A stretch of DNA of 64,000 nt from Paraoerskovia sediminicola (GTDB taxonomy: Bacteria; Actinomycetota; Actinomycetes; Actinomycetales; Cellulomonadaceae): NCBI RefSeq assembly GCF_030296575.1, contig NZ_AP027729.1, forward strand, positions 2,418,001-2,482,000, in the 5' to 3' direction. A model generated the notes under the pieces. It saw only the letters and a list, made by a program, of their open reading frames with translations, made no database searches and was not told the origin of the DNA. Below are positions 1 to 12,600 of the stretch, piece by piece (the first letter of the stretch is position 1; each line of letters starts with the position of its first letter). The translations under genes were made by a program, and so were the position numbers.

Positions 1-2298
<2,298 letters not shown>

Positions 2299-2307
2299 GG
2301 CTGAACC

Positions 2308-2968
2308 TCAGCGAGCCGCCCAGAGCAGTCCGCGCTCGATGATCGTCCGGACCTCGGGCACCTCGAGGTCGCGCGCCTGGTGGCCGGGGGTGGCGACGAA
2401 GATCTTGCCCTGCCCCCACCGCCTGGTCCACACGGCCGGTGAGACGACGGGCTCGTGCCACGGGACGTCGTCCGACGCCTCGATGGTGGTCGTGGCGAGC
2501 ACCTCGATCAGGGGGTCGTTCAGGACCCAGTACTGCTCGGAGTGGAGCTGGAAGCTGTCGATGCCCTCGACGATGGGGTGGTCGGCGCGCTCCGGGACCA
2601 CGCTGACCGTGTGGTCGACGAGCCCGCGCGGGTGCGCGGCGAACTGGGCGCCCATCATCTCGAGATAGTCGGTGGCGAGCCGGAACGAGTCGATGATCCC
2701 GCCGTGCCAGCCGGCGAAGCCGGTGCCCGACTGCACCGCGGTGATCAGGCCGCGGAGCTCCTCGACGAGGATCTCGCCCATCGTCCAGGACTGGACGATC
2801 AGGTCCAGGCCCTCCATCACGGTCGCGTCCGCGTACACCTCGAGGAGTCCTCGACGGTGACGTCGAACCCGGAGTCGCGCAGGAACGGGACGAAGAGGTC
2901 GGTGGTCTCCTCGGGGAGTGGCCGGGCCATCCGCCGCGGACGACCAGGGCGCGCTTGTCGCTGTGCAT
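2308..2968 (-). CDS. Cytosolic ThuA-domain protein (two frameshifts)
   Basis: ThuA-family protein with a glutamine-amidotransferase-like fold; relatives act in trehalose/maltitol and keto-sugar catabolism, and the exact reaction here is not known. The protein reads from MHSDKRALVVRGGW through QSWTMGEI and GFAGWHGGI to GLLWAAR. It is open only if one C (minus strand) is restored at the run complementary to 2913-2916 and one near 2844; both are short C runs, so sequence error is likelier than decay. The restored length is about 220 residues, normal for the family. It lies 26 bases after the ROK gene on the same strand, so the two probably form one transcript. There is no signal peptide, unlike the secreted ThuA domain encoded at 9602. 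Confidence 0.85.
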
Positions 2969-2994
2969 CGGGCTCCTTCGCTTCGGTGCGCTTG

Positions 2995-4173
2995 CTACGT
3001 GATCGACGCGTCGACGGTCTGCGGGGCGAGGAACTGGTCCACCACCATCGCGCTCGCCCCGAGGACACCCGCTCGGGACGCGGCCTGCGAGGTGACGATC
3101 CGCAGGTGCTGCGTCGCGAGGGGGAGCGACCGCTGGTAGACCATCTCCCGGATGCCGGCGATCAGGTGCTCACCGGCCTCCGCGAGGATCCCGCCGACGA
3201 CGATCATCGACGGGTTGAGCATACTGACGCAGGACGCCAGCACCGACCCGACGTCCCGACCCGCCTGGCGGATCGCCTGGCCGGCAGCGATGTTGCCCGA
3301 GCGGACCAGCGCCACCAGCTCGTTGCTCGTCGACACCTCGACCCCGGTCGCGCGCAGCGACTCGGCGATCGCGTACCCGCCCGCGACCGCCTCGAGGCAT
3401 CCCGTGTTGCCGCACCGGCACAGCACGTCGGTGGCGCGAGGGACGGCGACGTGGCCGATGTCCCCGGCGGCGCCCTGCGCCCCGCGCCGCAGCAGCCCGT
3501 CCATGACGATGCCCGAGCCGATCCCGGTCGCGACCTTGACGAACAGCAGCTCGCGCTCCTGGGGGAACGCGGTGCGGTGCTCGCCCAGCGCCATGATGTT
3601 GACGTCGTTGTCGACGAGGACGGGGGTGCGGAACGTCGCGCGCAGCAGCGCGGGCACGTCGGCGTCGTCCCATCCGGGCATGATCGGGGGCTCGCCGGGT
3701 GGCCGGTGGTGTGGTCGACCGGCCCGGGCAGGCCGAGGCCGATCCCGGCGAGCTCGGAGGGTTTGCGTCCCGCCTCCTCCACCAGCTTCTCGCCGACCTC
3801 GCTCGCCCACGCGAGCACCCGTGCTGGTCCGTCGGCGATCGCGAGGGGCGCGTCGTGGTGGGCGAGGACGGTCGACGCGAGGTCGGTGACCGCGAGGCGC
3901 GCGTGCGTCGCGCCGAGGTCCATGGCGAGGACGATCCGGGCCGCCGGGTCGAACGCGAAGGTCGTCGGCGGGCGCCCGCCGGTCGAGGTGGCCTCGCCCG
4001 CGAGCGTGAGCAGGCCGGTCGCCATCAGGGCGTCGAGACGAGCCGCGACCGTCGACCGGGACTGGCCGGTGAGCGTCACGAGCTCAGCGCGGGTCCGGGG
4101 GTCCCGTCCCGGAACAGCTGGAACATCTCGCCGGCGCCCGTCGGTCGGGGGCGAACTTGAGCAGCTCCTCCAT
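2995..4173 (-). CDS. ROK-family transcriptional repressor (three frameshifts)
   Basis: Sugar-responsive regulator. The N-terminal winged helix (AELVTLTGQSRSTVAARL) is followed by a ROK sugar-kinase-like domain with the phosphate motif MDLGATHARLAV and the zinc-binding CRCGNTGCLE motif. I chose ATG 4173 (MEELLKFAPDR), which gives about 393 residues, typical of ROK repressors. The frame is broken at three G runs (plus strand near 3697-3699, 4097-4101 and 4140); restoring one base at each gives a continuous, conserved protein including GEMFQLFRDGTP. It is divergent from the ABC importer operon, and the 178-base gap holds palindromes that are likely its operators, so it probably represses both directions until a sugar ligand binds. 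Confidence 0.88.
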
Positions 4174-4222
4174 GCCCACAGTGAACCACGCAATCTGTCG
4201 ATAATCGTCAGAACCTGGGCGA

Positions 4223-4315
4223 CTTCTGCACTGAGATCGCCGCGGAACCGGGGGCTTCTGCCGTGAAGCATCCCATCACGTTGAGGTAACGATGCAAAAG
4301 TAGCGCAACTTCTGC
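4223..4315. promoter_or_regulatory. Candidate ROK operators (direct and inverted repeats)
   Basis: Three direct copies of CTTCTGC lie at 4223-4229, 4255-4261 and 4309-4315. The last is half of an inverted repeat, GCAAAAGT (4294-4301) and ACTTCTGC (4308-4315), 7 of 8 bases paired, directly upstream of the -35 box. A second inverted repeat is GCTTC (4254-4258) with GAAGC (4265-4269). The position in the divergent gap between the repressor and the importer suggests repressor binding; this is inference from position and symmetry. Confidence 0.5.
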
Positions 4316-4344
4316 TTGACGGTCGACATAAGTGGGCCTAGGTT
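4316..4344 (+). promoter_or_regulatory. Promoter of the sugar ABC operon
   Basis: TTGACG (4316-4321), a 17-base spacer and TAGGTT (4339-4344). Only seven bases separate the -10 box from ATG 4352, so the transcript should begin at or next to the start codon and be leaderless. Confidence 0.65.
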
Positions 4345-4351
4345 CTGTCAC

Positions 4352-5871
4352 ATGGTCACCGAAGACCCCACAGCACCGCTGCTGCAGATGCAGGGAATCG
4401 TCAAGACGTTCCCCGGAGCCCGCGCCCTCGACGGCGTGGACCTCGAGGTCCTTCCAGGCGAGGTCCACTGCCTCCTCGGCCAGAACGGCGCGGGGAAGTC
4501 CACGCTCATCAAGGTCCTCTCCGGGGCCCACCAACCCACCGAGGGCACGATCCTCATCGACGGGAAGCCCGCCGTCATCGCCCACCCGGTCGCCGCGCTC
4601 GAGCTCGGGGTCGCGACCATGTACCAGGAGCTCGACGTCGTCGACGGCCTCTCGATCGCCGAGAACATCTACCTCGGGCACGAGCTCTCGACCGGTGGGT
4701 TCACCGCGCGTCGCACACTCGTCAAGAAGACCCGCGAGCTCCTCGACCGCCTCGGCCACGGCGAGCTCTCGCCCAACCGCGAGGTCGGGACGCTGCCCGC
4801 CGCCGGCAAGCAGATCGTCTCCATGGCGCGCGCCCTGTCCCACGACGCCCGCGTCATCATCATGGACGAGCCCTCCGCGGTGCTGGACTCCGGCGAGGTC
4901 GAGAACCTGTTCCGCGTCGTCAAGGAACTCACCAAGGCCGGCGTCGCGATCGTCTACATCTCGCACCGCCTCGACGAGATCCGCGAGATCGGCGACCGGA
5001 TCACCGTCCTCAAGGACGGCGCGTCGGTGGCGTCGAACCTCCTCGTCTCCGAGACCCCCACGGCGAAGCTCATCCAGCTGATGACCGGCCGCGAGGTCGA
5101 GAACAGCTTCCCCACCGCCCCGGCGTGCCGGACGACGCGGCTCCCCTCCTCGAGGTCGAGGACCTCTCGCTCGGGAGCACCTTCCGGGACGTGTCGCTCA
5201 CGGTCCGCGCCGGCGAGGTCGTCGGCCTCGCCGGTCTGGTCGGCTCCGGTCGTTCCGAGATCCTCGAGACGATCTACGGGGCCCGCCACGCGACGTCGGG
5301 CACGGTGAAGGTCGACGGCAAGGTCCTGCGTCCGGGGTCCGTCTCCCGCGCGGTCGACGCCGGGATCGGGCTCTGCCCCGAGGAGCGCAAGTCCCAGGGC
5401 CTCGTGCTCGACGAGCCAGTCTTCAAGAACATCACGCTGCCGACCTTCGCCCGGTTCGCGAAGGCCGGGTTCCTCGACGAGGCGGCCGAGCGCGCGGCCG
5501 CGGACGAGCAGATCGTCAACCTCGACGTGCGTCCCGCCGACTCCGGACGCGTCGCCCGCACGCTCTCGGGCGGCAACCAGCAGAAGGCCCTGCTCGGCCG
5601 CTGGCTCGTCCGCGGCTGCCGCGTCCTGCTCCTCGACGAGCCGACCCGCGGCGTCGACGTGGGAGCGCGCGCAGAGATCTACGCCCTGGTCCGCACCCTC
5701 GCGGACTCGGGCGCCGCCGTCCTCGTCGTCTCGAGCGAGATCGACGAGGTGCTCGGCATGGCCGACCACGCGCTCGTCATCAGCGAGGGCCGGGTCGTGC
5801 ACCGAGGACCTGCACAAGAGATCGACGAGCACCGAGTGCTCGACCTCGTCATGGAAGGAAGTGCCGCGTGA
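4352..5871 (+). CDS. Sugar ABC importer ATP-binding protein, RbsA/MglA type (frameshift)
   Basis: Energises uptake of a monosaccharide-like substrate. It has two fused ABC domains. The first has Walker A GQNGAGKST and Walker B IIMDEPSA; the second has a degenerate P-loop (GLVGSGRSE), the signature LSGGNQQK and Walker B LLLDEPTRG. The first signature is also degenerate (LPAAGKQ), as is usual in the RbsA group. The frame changes at CCCC 5118-5121, in the linker between the two halves; one more C joins MTGREVENSFPTAP to VPDDAAPLLEVEDL and gives about 506 residues, the family norm. The start ATG 4352 follows the promoter directly. The stop overlaps the permease start (GTGA at 5868), showing translational coupling. 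Confidence 0.93.
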
Positions 5872-6974
5872 GCGACCAGAAGCCGGCCGCCCCGGCGGTC
5901 AAGGACGACAGCAGCCGGGAGACCGGGGATCACGGCGGGCTCCCGCCCGCCACGGTCTCGGCAGGCTCGACCGACAACGACCCTGCACCCCACGTCAAGG
6001 ACGCGAAGCCCGGCCTCCTGCACGGATCCGTCGGCCGCAACCTCGGCCTCGTGCTCGCGCTCGTCGCGATCTGCGCGGTCGGGTTCATCACGGCGGGCGA
6101 CCGGTTCCTGAGCTTCGACAACATCATGACGATCCTGCGGCAGGCGGCGATCATCGGCGTCCTCGCCATCGGGATGACCTTCGTCATCACGTCGGGCGGC
6201 ATCGACCTCTCCGTCGGTTCGGTCATGGGGCTCGCCACGGTGTGGGCGAGCACGCTCGCCACGCAGACGATGGCGGAGGACTTCCACTGGATCGTCATGG
6301 TCTTCACCGCGCTCGCCGTCGGCACGGTCGCGGGGTTGATCAACGGCGTGTTGATCGCCTACGGGAAAGTCGTCTCGTTCATCGTGACCCTCGCGATGCT
6401 CGTGGCGGCGCGCGGGCTCGCCGAGATCATCTCGAACCGGCAGACGCAGATCGTGGACGTGGACGGGTTCCTCGACGCGTTCCGCGGCGACCTGCTCGGC
6501 ATCCCGGTGCTCGTCTGGATGTTCTTCGTCGTCGCGGCGCTCGGGTGGGTGCTGCTCAACCGGACGACGTTCGGACGCCGCACCGTCGCCGTCGGTGGCA
6601 ACCCCGAGGCCGCGCGCCTCGCCGGCATCAAGGTCAAGCGCCACACGATGTACCTCTACGGCCTCGCGGGCCTGACCGCCGGCATCGCCGCCGTCATGAT
6701 GATGGCCCGCACCACCGCCGGGACGTCGACCCACGGCCAGCTCTACGAGCTCGAGGTCATCGCCGCGGTGGTCGTCGGCGGGACGCTGCTCGCCGGTGGT
6801 CGCGGCACCATCGTCGGCACCGTCCTCGGCGTCCTGATCTTCGCCACCCTCGCGAACGTCTTCACCCAGAACAACCTCTCGATCTCGGCGCAGGCCGTCA
6901 TCAAGGGCGTCATCATCGTCGGCGCCGTGCTCCTCCAGCAGAGGTTCGCGGGCCGCTCCAAGACCGGCTCATAG
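5868..6974 (+). CDS. Sugar ABC importer permease, RbsC type
   Basis: Membrane subunit of the importer, 368 residues. A hydrophilic N-terminal tail of about 55 residues precedes roughly eight to ten hydrophobic segments. The family stretch SGGIDLSVGSVMGL and the cytoplasmic loop GGNPEAARLAGIKV, which contacts the ATPase, are both present. The GTG start overlaps the ATPase stop by four bases. The frame is intact. Substrate cannot be read from the permease; the ribose, xylose, inositol and galactose importers all share this architecture. Confidence 0.94.
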   Translation: MSDQKPAAPAVKDDSSRETGDHGGLPPATVSAGSTDNDPAPHVKDAKPGLLHGSVGRNLGLVLALVAICAVGFITAGDRFLSFDNIMTILRQAAIIGVLAIGMTFVITSGGIDLSVGSVMGLATVWASTLATQTMAEDFHWIVMVFTALAVGTVAGLINGVLIAYGKVVSFIVTLAMLVAARGLAEIISNRQTQIVDVDGFLDAFRGDLLGIPVLVWMFFVVAALGWVLLNRTTFGRRTVAVGGNPEAARLAGIKVKRHTMYLYGLAGLTAGIAAVMMMARTTAGTSTHGQLYELEVIAAVVVGGTLLAGGRGTIVGTVLGVLIFATLANVFTQNNLSISAQAVIKGVIIVGAVLLQQRFAGRSKTGS

Positions 6975-7061
6975 CGGCGCCGCCGCCCGACCGCACGACA
7001 GCACGACTGCTCCACCAGAACGACACAGCACCAGAAGCAGGACGACATCAAGGGAGATCTC

Positions 7062-8147
7062 ATGTCCGCACGACTCACGACCCGCCGCCGACTGGCGACC
7101 ATGACCGTGGCGACGGCTGCCGCCGCGCTGCTCGTCACAGGCTGCACCTCGAACACGGCCGAGCCCGAGGACGACGGCGACACCACGGCGTCCGACAGCG
7201 ACTCGGGTGACTCGGGCGACTCCGGCGGAACGTCCGCCAACGACGAGCCGGGCGAGGACGTCGTCATCGGCTTCTCCGCCCCGGCCGCCGACCACGGCTG
7301 GATGGGCGCGATCACCAAGGCCGCCGTCGCCGAGGCCGAGAAGTACGACGACGTCGAGCTGCGTCAGGCCGAGGCGACCAACGACGTCAGCCTCCAGATC
7401 AGCCAGATCGAGACGTTCATCAACGACGGCGTCGACGCGATCGTGCTGCTGCCGTTCGACGGCACGGCGCTCACCGAGGTCGCCGAGAAGGCCATGGAGG
7501 CGGGCATCACGGTCGTCAACGTCGACCGCGAGTTCTCGAGCCCGACGGCGGCCCGCACCACCGTCCTCGGCGACAACTACGGCATGGGCGTCAGCGCCGG
7601 GCACTACATCTGCGAGCAGCTCGGGGACAACCCCGACGCCGTGGTCGCCGAGATCGCCGGCATCGACTCGCTGCCGCTGACCCAGGACCGCAGCCAGGGC
7701 TTCGAGGACGCGCTCGGCGAGTGCGGCCTCGACGTCGACAACCGCGTCGCCGCCGACTTCACCGTCCAGGGCGGCGAGACCGCGACGTCCAACCTGCTCC
7801 AGTCGGCACCGCAGATCGACGCGATCTGGAACCACGACGACGACCAGGGCGTCGGCGTCCTCGCGGCCATCGAGAACGCCGGCCGCGACGAGTTCTTCAT
7901 GGTCGGCGGCGCCGGCTCGAAGAACGTCATGGAGGACATCAAGTCCGGTGACTCCGTGCTCCAGGCCACCGTCGTCTACCCGTCGACGCAGGCCGCCGAC
8001 GGCATCGAGCTCGCCCGCCTGATCGTCCAGGGCAAGTCGATGGAGGACACGGTCTCGGTCGGCGTCCCGCGCACCGTCCAGCTGTTCGCGCCGGTCGTCA
8101 CCGCCGACAACGTCGACGAGTACCTGCCGACCGCGTTCGAGAGCTGA
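7062..8147 (+). CDS. Sugar ABC importer substrate-binding lipoprotein
   Basis: Type-1 periplasmic binding protein (Peripla_BP_4, RbsB-like), 361 residues, that captures the sugar outside the membrane. The N-terminus has a positive stretch (TTRRRLATM), a hydrophobic core and a lipobox ending LLVTGC, so the mature protein should be a diacylglyceryl lipoprotein anchored at Cys 28. A Ser/Asp/Gly-rich linker follows to about residue 65. Binding-fold signatures include FSAPAADHGWMGAI and NVDREF. An AGGGAG-like Shine-Dalgarno sequence precedes ATG 7062, 87 bases after the permease. It is followed by a strong hairpin at 8161-8191. Confidence 0.95.
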   Translation: MSARLTTRRRLATMTVATAAAALLVTGCTSNTAEPEDDGDTTASDSDSGDSGDSGGTSANDEPGEDVVIGFSAPAADHGWMGAITKAAVAEAEKYDDVELRQAEATNDVSLQISQIETFINDGVDAIVLLPFDGTALTEVAEKAMEAGITVVNVDREFSSPTAARTTVLGDNYGMGVSAGHYICEQLGDNPDAVVAEIAGIDSLPLTQDRSQGFEDALGECGLDVDNRVAADFTVQGGETATSNLLQSAPQIDAIWNHDDDQGVGVLAAIENAGRDEFFMVGGAGSKNVMEDIKSGDSVLQATVVYPSTQAADGIELARLIVQGKSMEDTVSVGVPRTVQLFAPVVTADNVDEYLPTAFES

Positions 8148-8160
8148 TCCGACCGACACC

Positions 8161-8191
8161 GGTGGCGGGGAGGCGAGACCTCCCCGCCACC
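8161..8191 (+). terminator. Hairpin after the binding-protein gene
   Basis: A perfect 13-base-pair stem, GGTGGCGGGGAGG (8161-8173) with its complement at 8179-8191, loop CGAGA. There is no T run and the next gene starts 63 bases later in the same direction. It probably stabilises the upstream mRNA or attenuates read-through, which would give excess binding protein, rather than ending the operon. Confidence 0.55.
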
Positions 8192-8253
8192 CGGTCGGCG
8201 CTGCCCCGAGCGGGCGTCGCCGACCGGGACAACGACTGAGGAAGGAGCTCCCT

Positions 8254-9425
8254 ATGGGCGACGCAGCACGAGGGCGCCTCGGCGTCGGGATGGTCGGGTA
8301 CTCGTTCATGGGCGCCGCGCACTCGCAGGCGTGGCGCACCGCCCCCGATTCTTCGACCTGCCCCTCGAGACGTCGATGACGGCGCTCGCCGGCCGCAACC
8401 GGGCCAACGTGACCGCCGCCGCGGCGAAGCTCGGCTGGGACTCGGTCGAGACCGACTGGCGCGCCCTGCTCGAGCGTGACGACGTCGACCTGATCGACGT
8501 CTGCACCCCGGGCGACACGCACGCCGAGATCGCGATCGCCGCGCTCGAGGCCGGCAAGCACGTCCTGTGCGAGAAGCCGCTCGCCAACTCGGTGGACGAG
8601 GCCGAGCGCATGGTGGCCGCCGCCGACACGGCGGCAGCACGCGGCGTGCGCGCGATGGTGGGTTTCACCTACCGTCGCGTGCCCGCGATCCAGCTCGCTC
8701 GCCAGCTGGTCGCCGACGGCCGGATCGGCACGGTGCGGCACGTGCGGGCCCAGTACCTCCAGGACTGGTTGTCCGACCCCCAGGCGCCGCTGACCTGGCG
8801 CATGGACAAGGCGAAGGCCGGCTCCGGGGCGCTCGGGGACATCGGCGCCCACATCATCGACCTGACGCAGTTCATCACCGGTGAGTCGATCACCGGGGTC
8901 TCCGGTGCGCTCAAGACCTTCGTGACCGAGCGGCCGGTGGCCGCGGAGCTCACCGGTCTCTCCGGGACCGCGGGCGACGAGACCGGTCCGGTGACCGTCG
9001 ACGACGCCTCGGTGTTCCTCGCGCACCTGTCCGGGGGCGGGCTCGGGGTCTACGAGGCCACGCGCTTCGCGCAGGGCCGCAAGAACGCGATCCGCATCGA
9101 GATCAACGGCTCGCAGGGCTCCCTGGCCTTCGACTTCGAGGACATGAACGTCCTGCACTTCTTCGACGCGTCCGACCCGGCGACGACCGGCGGGTTCCGA
9201 CGCATCGTGGTCACCGAGGGCGAGCACGCGTACATCGCGGCCTGGTGGCCGCCGGGGCACGGCCTCGGCTACGAGCACGCGTTCACGCACCAGGTCGTCG
9301 ACCTCGTCGGCGCGATCGCGGCGGGGGAGCAACCCACGCCGTCGTTCGCCGACGGGCTCGCCGTCCAGAAGGTGCTGGACGCCGTCGAACGGAGCGCCGA
9401 GAAGGGCGCCTGGCTCGACGTCTAG
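8254..9425 (+). CDS. Gfo/Idh/MocA-family sugar dehydrogenase (frameshift)
   Basis: NAD(P)-dependent oxidoreductase of sugars, sugar acids or inositols, about 390 residues, cytosolic. The N-terminal Rossmann part starts LGVGMVGYSFMGAAH (a variant of GxGxxG), and the family motif CEKPLANSVDEAE carries the conserved Lys. ATG 8254 follows GGAAGGAG (8241-8248). The frame breaks at CCCCC 8342-8346; one more C joins AWRTAP to RFFDLPLETSMTAL. A short in-frame start at 8331 exists but would lose the dinucleotide-binding motif, so I reject it. Its place behind the importer and near two ThuA domains recalls ThuB, which oxidises C3 of a disaccharide; the specific substrate is not visible. Confidence 0.9.
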
Positions 9426-9430
9426 ACGCC

Positions 9431-9461
9431 GTGGGGCCGCTGACCAGGTCGGCGGCCCCAC
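9431..9461 (+). terminator. Hairpin after the dehydrogenase gene
   Basis: GTGGGGCCGC (9431-9440) pairs with GCGGCCCCAC (9452-9461), extended inside by GACC/GGTC. It lies six bases after the dehydrogenase stop and probably ends or attenuates the first transcript before the large secreted-protein gene, which has its own strong ribosome-binding site. Confidence 0.6.
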
Positions 9462-9601
9462 GCGCAACGCAGGAAGAGCAGGGGGTGCAGTCCGCGGTGG
9501 CGAGAGCCACCCACCGGTGAGTCCACGTCAGGGCCGACGTGGCGGATCCCGGAGCGCAGCACACAGATCGAGACACCTGACCCATCCTGAAGGAGCCTCT
9601 G

Positions 9602-12600
9602 GTGAGCAATGTGCTCTGGAGAGCGCCGCACGCGACGAAGCGTGCACTCGCGGCAGCAGTCGCGAGCGCGGTAGCTCTCCCACTGACCATGGTCGGCGCG
9701 CTGGGCGCGCAGGCCGCCGTACCTCAAGCAGCACCGCAAGACCTCTCGTCGGCGCTCGCCGCCGCCGAGGACGACGTGGCCGCACCGTTCGACCTCCTGG
9801 TCTTCTCGAAGACCGCCGGATTCCGGCACGGGTCGATCCCGGTCGGCGTCGCCGCGATCGAGCAACTAGGTGTCGACAACGGGTTCTCGGTCACCGCGAC
9901 CGAGGACGCCGGGGCCTTCACCGAGGAGAACCTCGAGCAGTACGAGGCGGTCGTGTTCCTCTCGACGACCGGCGACGTCCTCGACGAGGCCCAGCAGGCC
10001 GCGTTCGAGGGCTACATCGAGAACGGTGGCGGGTATGCCGGGATCCACGCGGCGTCCGACACCGAGTACGACTGGCCCTGGTACGGGGATCTCGTGGGCG
10101 CGTACTTCGACTCCCACCCCCAGAACCAGACGGCCACGATCAAGGTCGAGGACCACGTCCACCCGTCCACCGCTCACCTCCCGGAGCGCTGGGAGCGCTT
10201 CGACGAGTGGTACAACTTCCGCAGCGACCCGCGCGACACCGTCCACGTGCTCGGGTCGCTCGACGAGACGACCTACAACCCCGGTGGTGGCGCGATGGGC
10301 GCCGAGCACCCGTTCACCTGGTGCCAGGTGTACGAGGGCGGGCGGTCCTGGTACACGGGTGCCGGCCACACGAACGAGTCCTACGCGGAGCCCGAGTTCC
10401 TCGAGCACCTGCTCGGTGGGATCCAGTACGCCGCGGGAGCCGTCAGCGGTGACTGCGCCGCGACCCAGAGCGGAAGCTACGAGGCCGTCCCGCTGGACGA
10501 CGACACCTCGAACCCGATGATGCTCGACGTCGCACCCGACGGCACCGTGCTGTACGTGGAGCGCGACGGTCGTGTCCGCGTCATCGACCCGGAGACGAAC
10601 GTCACGACGACCGCGGTGACGCTCGACGTCACGCAGTCGAACGAGGACGGGCTCACCGGCATCGTGCTGGACCCGGACTTCGCCGACAACGGATGGGTCT
10701 ACCTGTTCTGGTCGCCGCGGGACGTGGGAGACGTGGGGCCGCACAACCAGGTCTCCCGCTTCACCTATGTCGACGGTTCGATCGACGCCGCGACCGAGGA
10801 GAAGGTCCTGACCATCCCGACGCAGCGGGACACCTGCTGCCACGCGGGCGGCGACATGACCTTCGACTCCGCCGGGAACATGTACATCGCCACGGGCGAC
10901 AACACGAACCCGTTCGAGTCGGCGGGTTACGCGCCGCTCGACGAGCGCTCCGGTCGCAAGAACTACGACTCGCAGCGCACGTCGGCCAACTCGAACGACC
11001 TGCGCGGAAAGATCCTGCGCATCACGCCGCAGGACGACGGGACGTACACGGTCCCCGAGGGCAACATGTTCGCCCCCGGGACGGACGACACCCTTCCCGA
11101 GATCTACGCGATGGGCTTCCGCAACCCGTTCCGGATCGGGATGGATCCCGAGACGGACGCCGTGCAGGTCGCGGACTACGGTCCCGACGCGGGCTCGGCG
11201 AGCGCGACGCGTGGACCGGCCGGGACGGTCGAGTGGAACGTGGTGAGCGAGCCGGGCTTCTACGGCTGGCCTTACTGCACCGGCTCGAACAACGACTACG
11301 TCGACTACGACTTCGCGACCGGTCAGTCCGGCGAGTCGTTCGACTGCGCCGCGGGCGTCGTCAACGACTCCCCGAACAACACCGGGATCCAGCAGCTGCC
11401 CGGAGCGATCGAGGCAGAGGTCTGGTACGGCTACTCCACGAACCCGCTGTTCCCCGAGATCGGCGGTGGCGGCGCCCCGATGGGTGGCCCCGTCTACGAG
11501 TTCGACGCCGACCTCGACTCGGCCGTGAAGTGGCCCGAGTACTGGGACGGCAAGGCGTTCTTCGGTGAGTGGAACCAGGGCAGGATGTACTCGTTCCAGC
11601 TCACGGGCGACGACCGCGACGACCTCGTCGACATCAACCGGGTGCTCCCGGGGATCTTCGACCCGAGCGCGGGCTTCGACCGGCCGATGGACTGGGAGTT
11701 CGGACCGGACGGCGCGATGTACATGGTCGACTGGGGCTCGGGCTTCGGCGGGAACAACGACTCGTCGGGCATCTTCAAGGTGAACTACGTCCAGGGCGAC
11801 GCGGCTCCGATCGCGCGTGCGTCCGCCGACGTCACCAGCGGCGCAGCGCCGCTGACCGTCCAGTTCTCGTCCGAGGGGACCCGTCACCCCGACGGCGACC
11901 CGATCACGCTGCAGTGGACGTTCGGTGACGGTTCGGAGCCGAGCTCCGAGGCGAACCCGACGCACGTCTACACCGAGAACGGGTCCTACACGGCTCAGCT
12001 GACGGCGACCGACGAGGACGGCCTCACCGGGGTCGCCAACGTGACTGTCGTCGTGGGCAACGAGGCGCCGACGGTCTCGATCACCTTCCCCGAGAACGGC
12101 GGGTTCTTCGAGTGGGGCGACCAGGTCGCCTACGAGATCGCCGTCGAGGACCCGGACGGTGAGGTGGACTGCGCCGACGTGCGACTGTTCACGTCGCTCG
12201 GCCACGACTCGCACGCGCACCCGTTCGACGAGCTCGGCGGTTGCGAGGGCGTCATCCAGACGGCACGCGACGAGGGCCACGGCATCGAGTCGAACATCTT
12301 CTGGGTGATCGAGGCGACGTACACGGACGACGGTGGCGCCGCAGGCGTCCCGCTCTCCGGGAACGACCTCCAGGTGCTCCAGCCCAAGCTCGTGCAGGCG
12401 GAGTTCTTCACCTCGACCGGTCGGCTCGCGGGCTCGACCACCGGCGGCGACGCCGGGGTCGTGACCGAGGAGACCGGTGACTCCGCCGGCGGTGGGCAGA
12501 ACATCGGCTACATCGAGACCGACGACTGGTGGGCCTACGAGCCCGTCAGCCTGACGAACGTCGACGGGCTCTCCGTCCGCGCCGCCTCCGGCGCGGGTGG

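Noticed and set aside
2455..4266. 603-codon plus-strand frame opposite thuA and the ROK gene
   Set aside because: Shadow of the minus-strand genes, whose conserved motifs are clear once the indels are repaired.
5118..5125. Programmed frameshifting in the ABC ATPase or gatA
   Set aside because: No slippery heptamer with a stimulating structure; the same one-base offset recurs in unrelated genes at plain G/C runs.
8331..9425. Start of the Gfo/Idh gene at 8331
   Set aside because: This would remove the nucleotide-binding motif encoded at 8281-8325, which follows a strong ribosome-binding site and ATG 8254.
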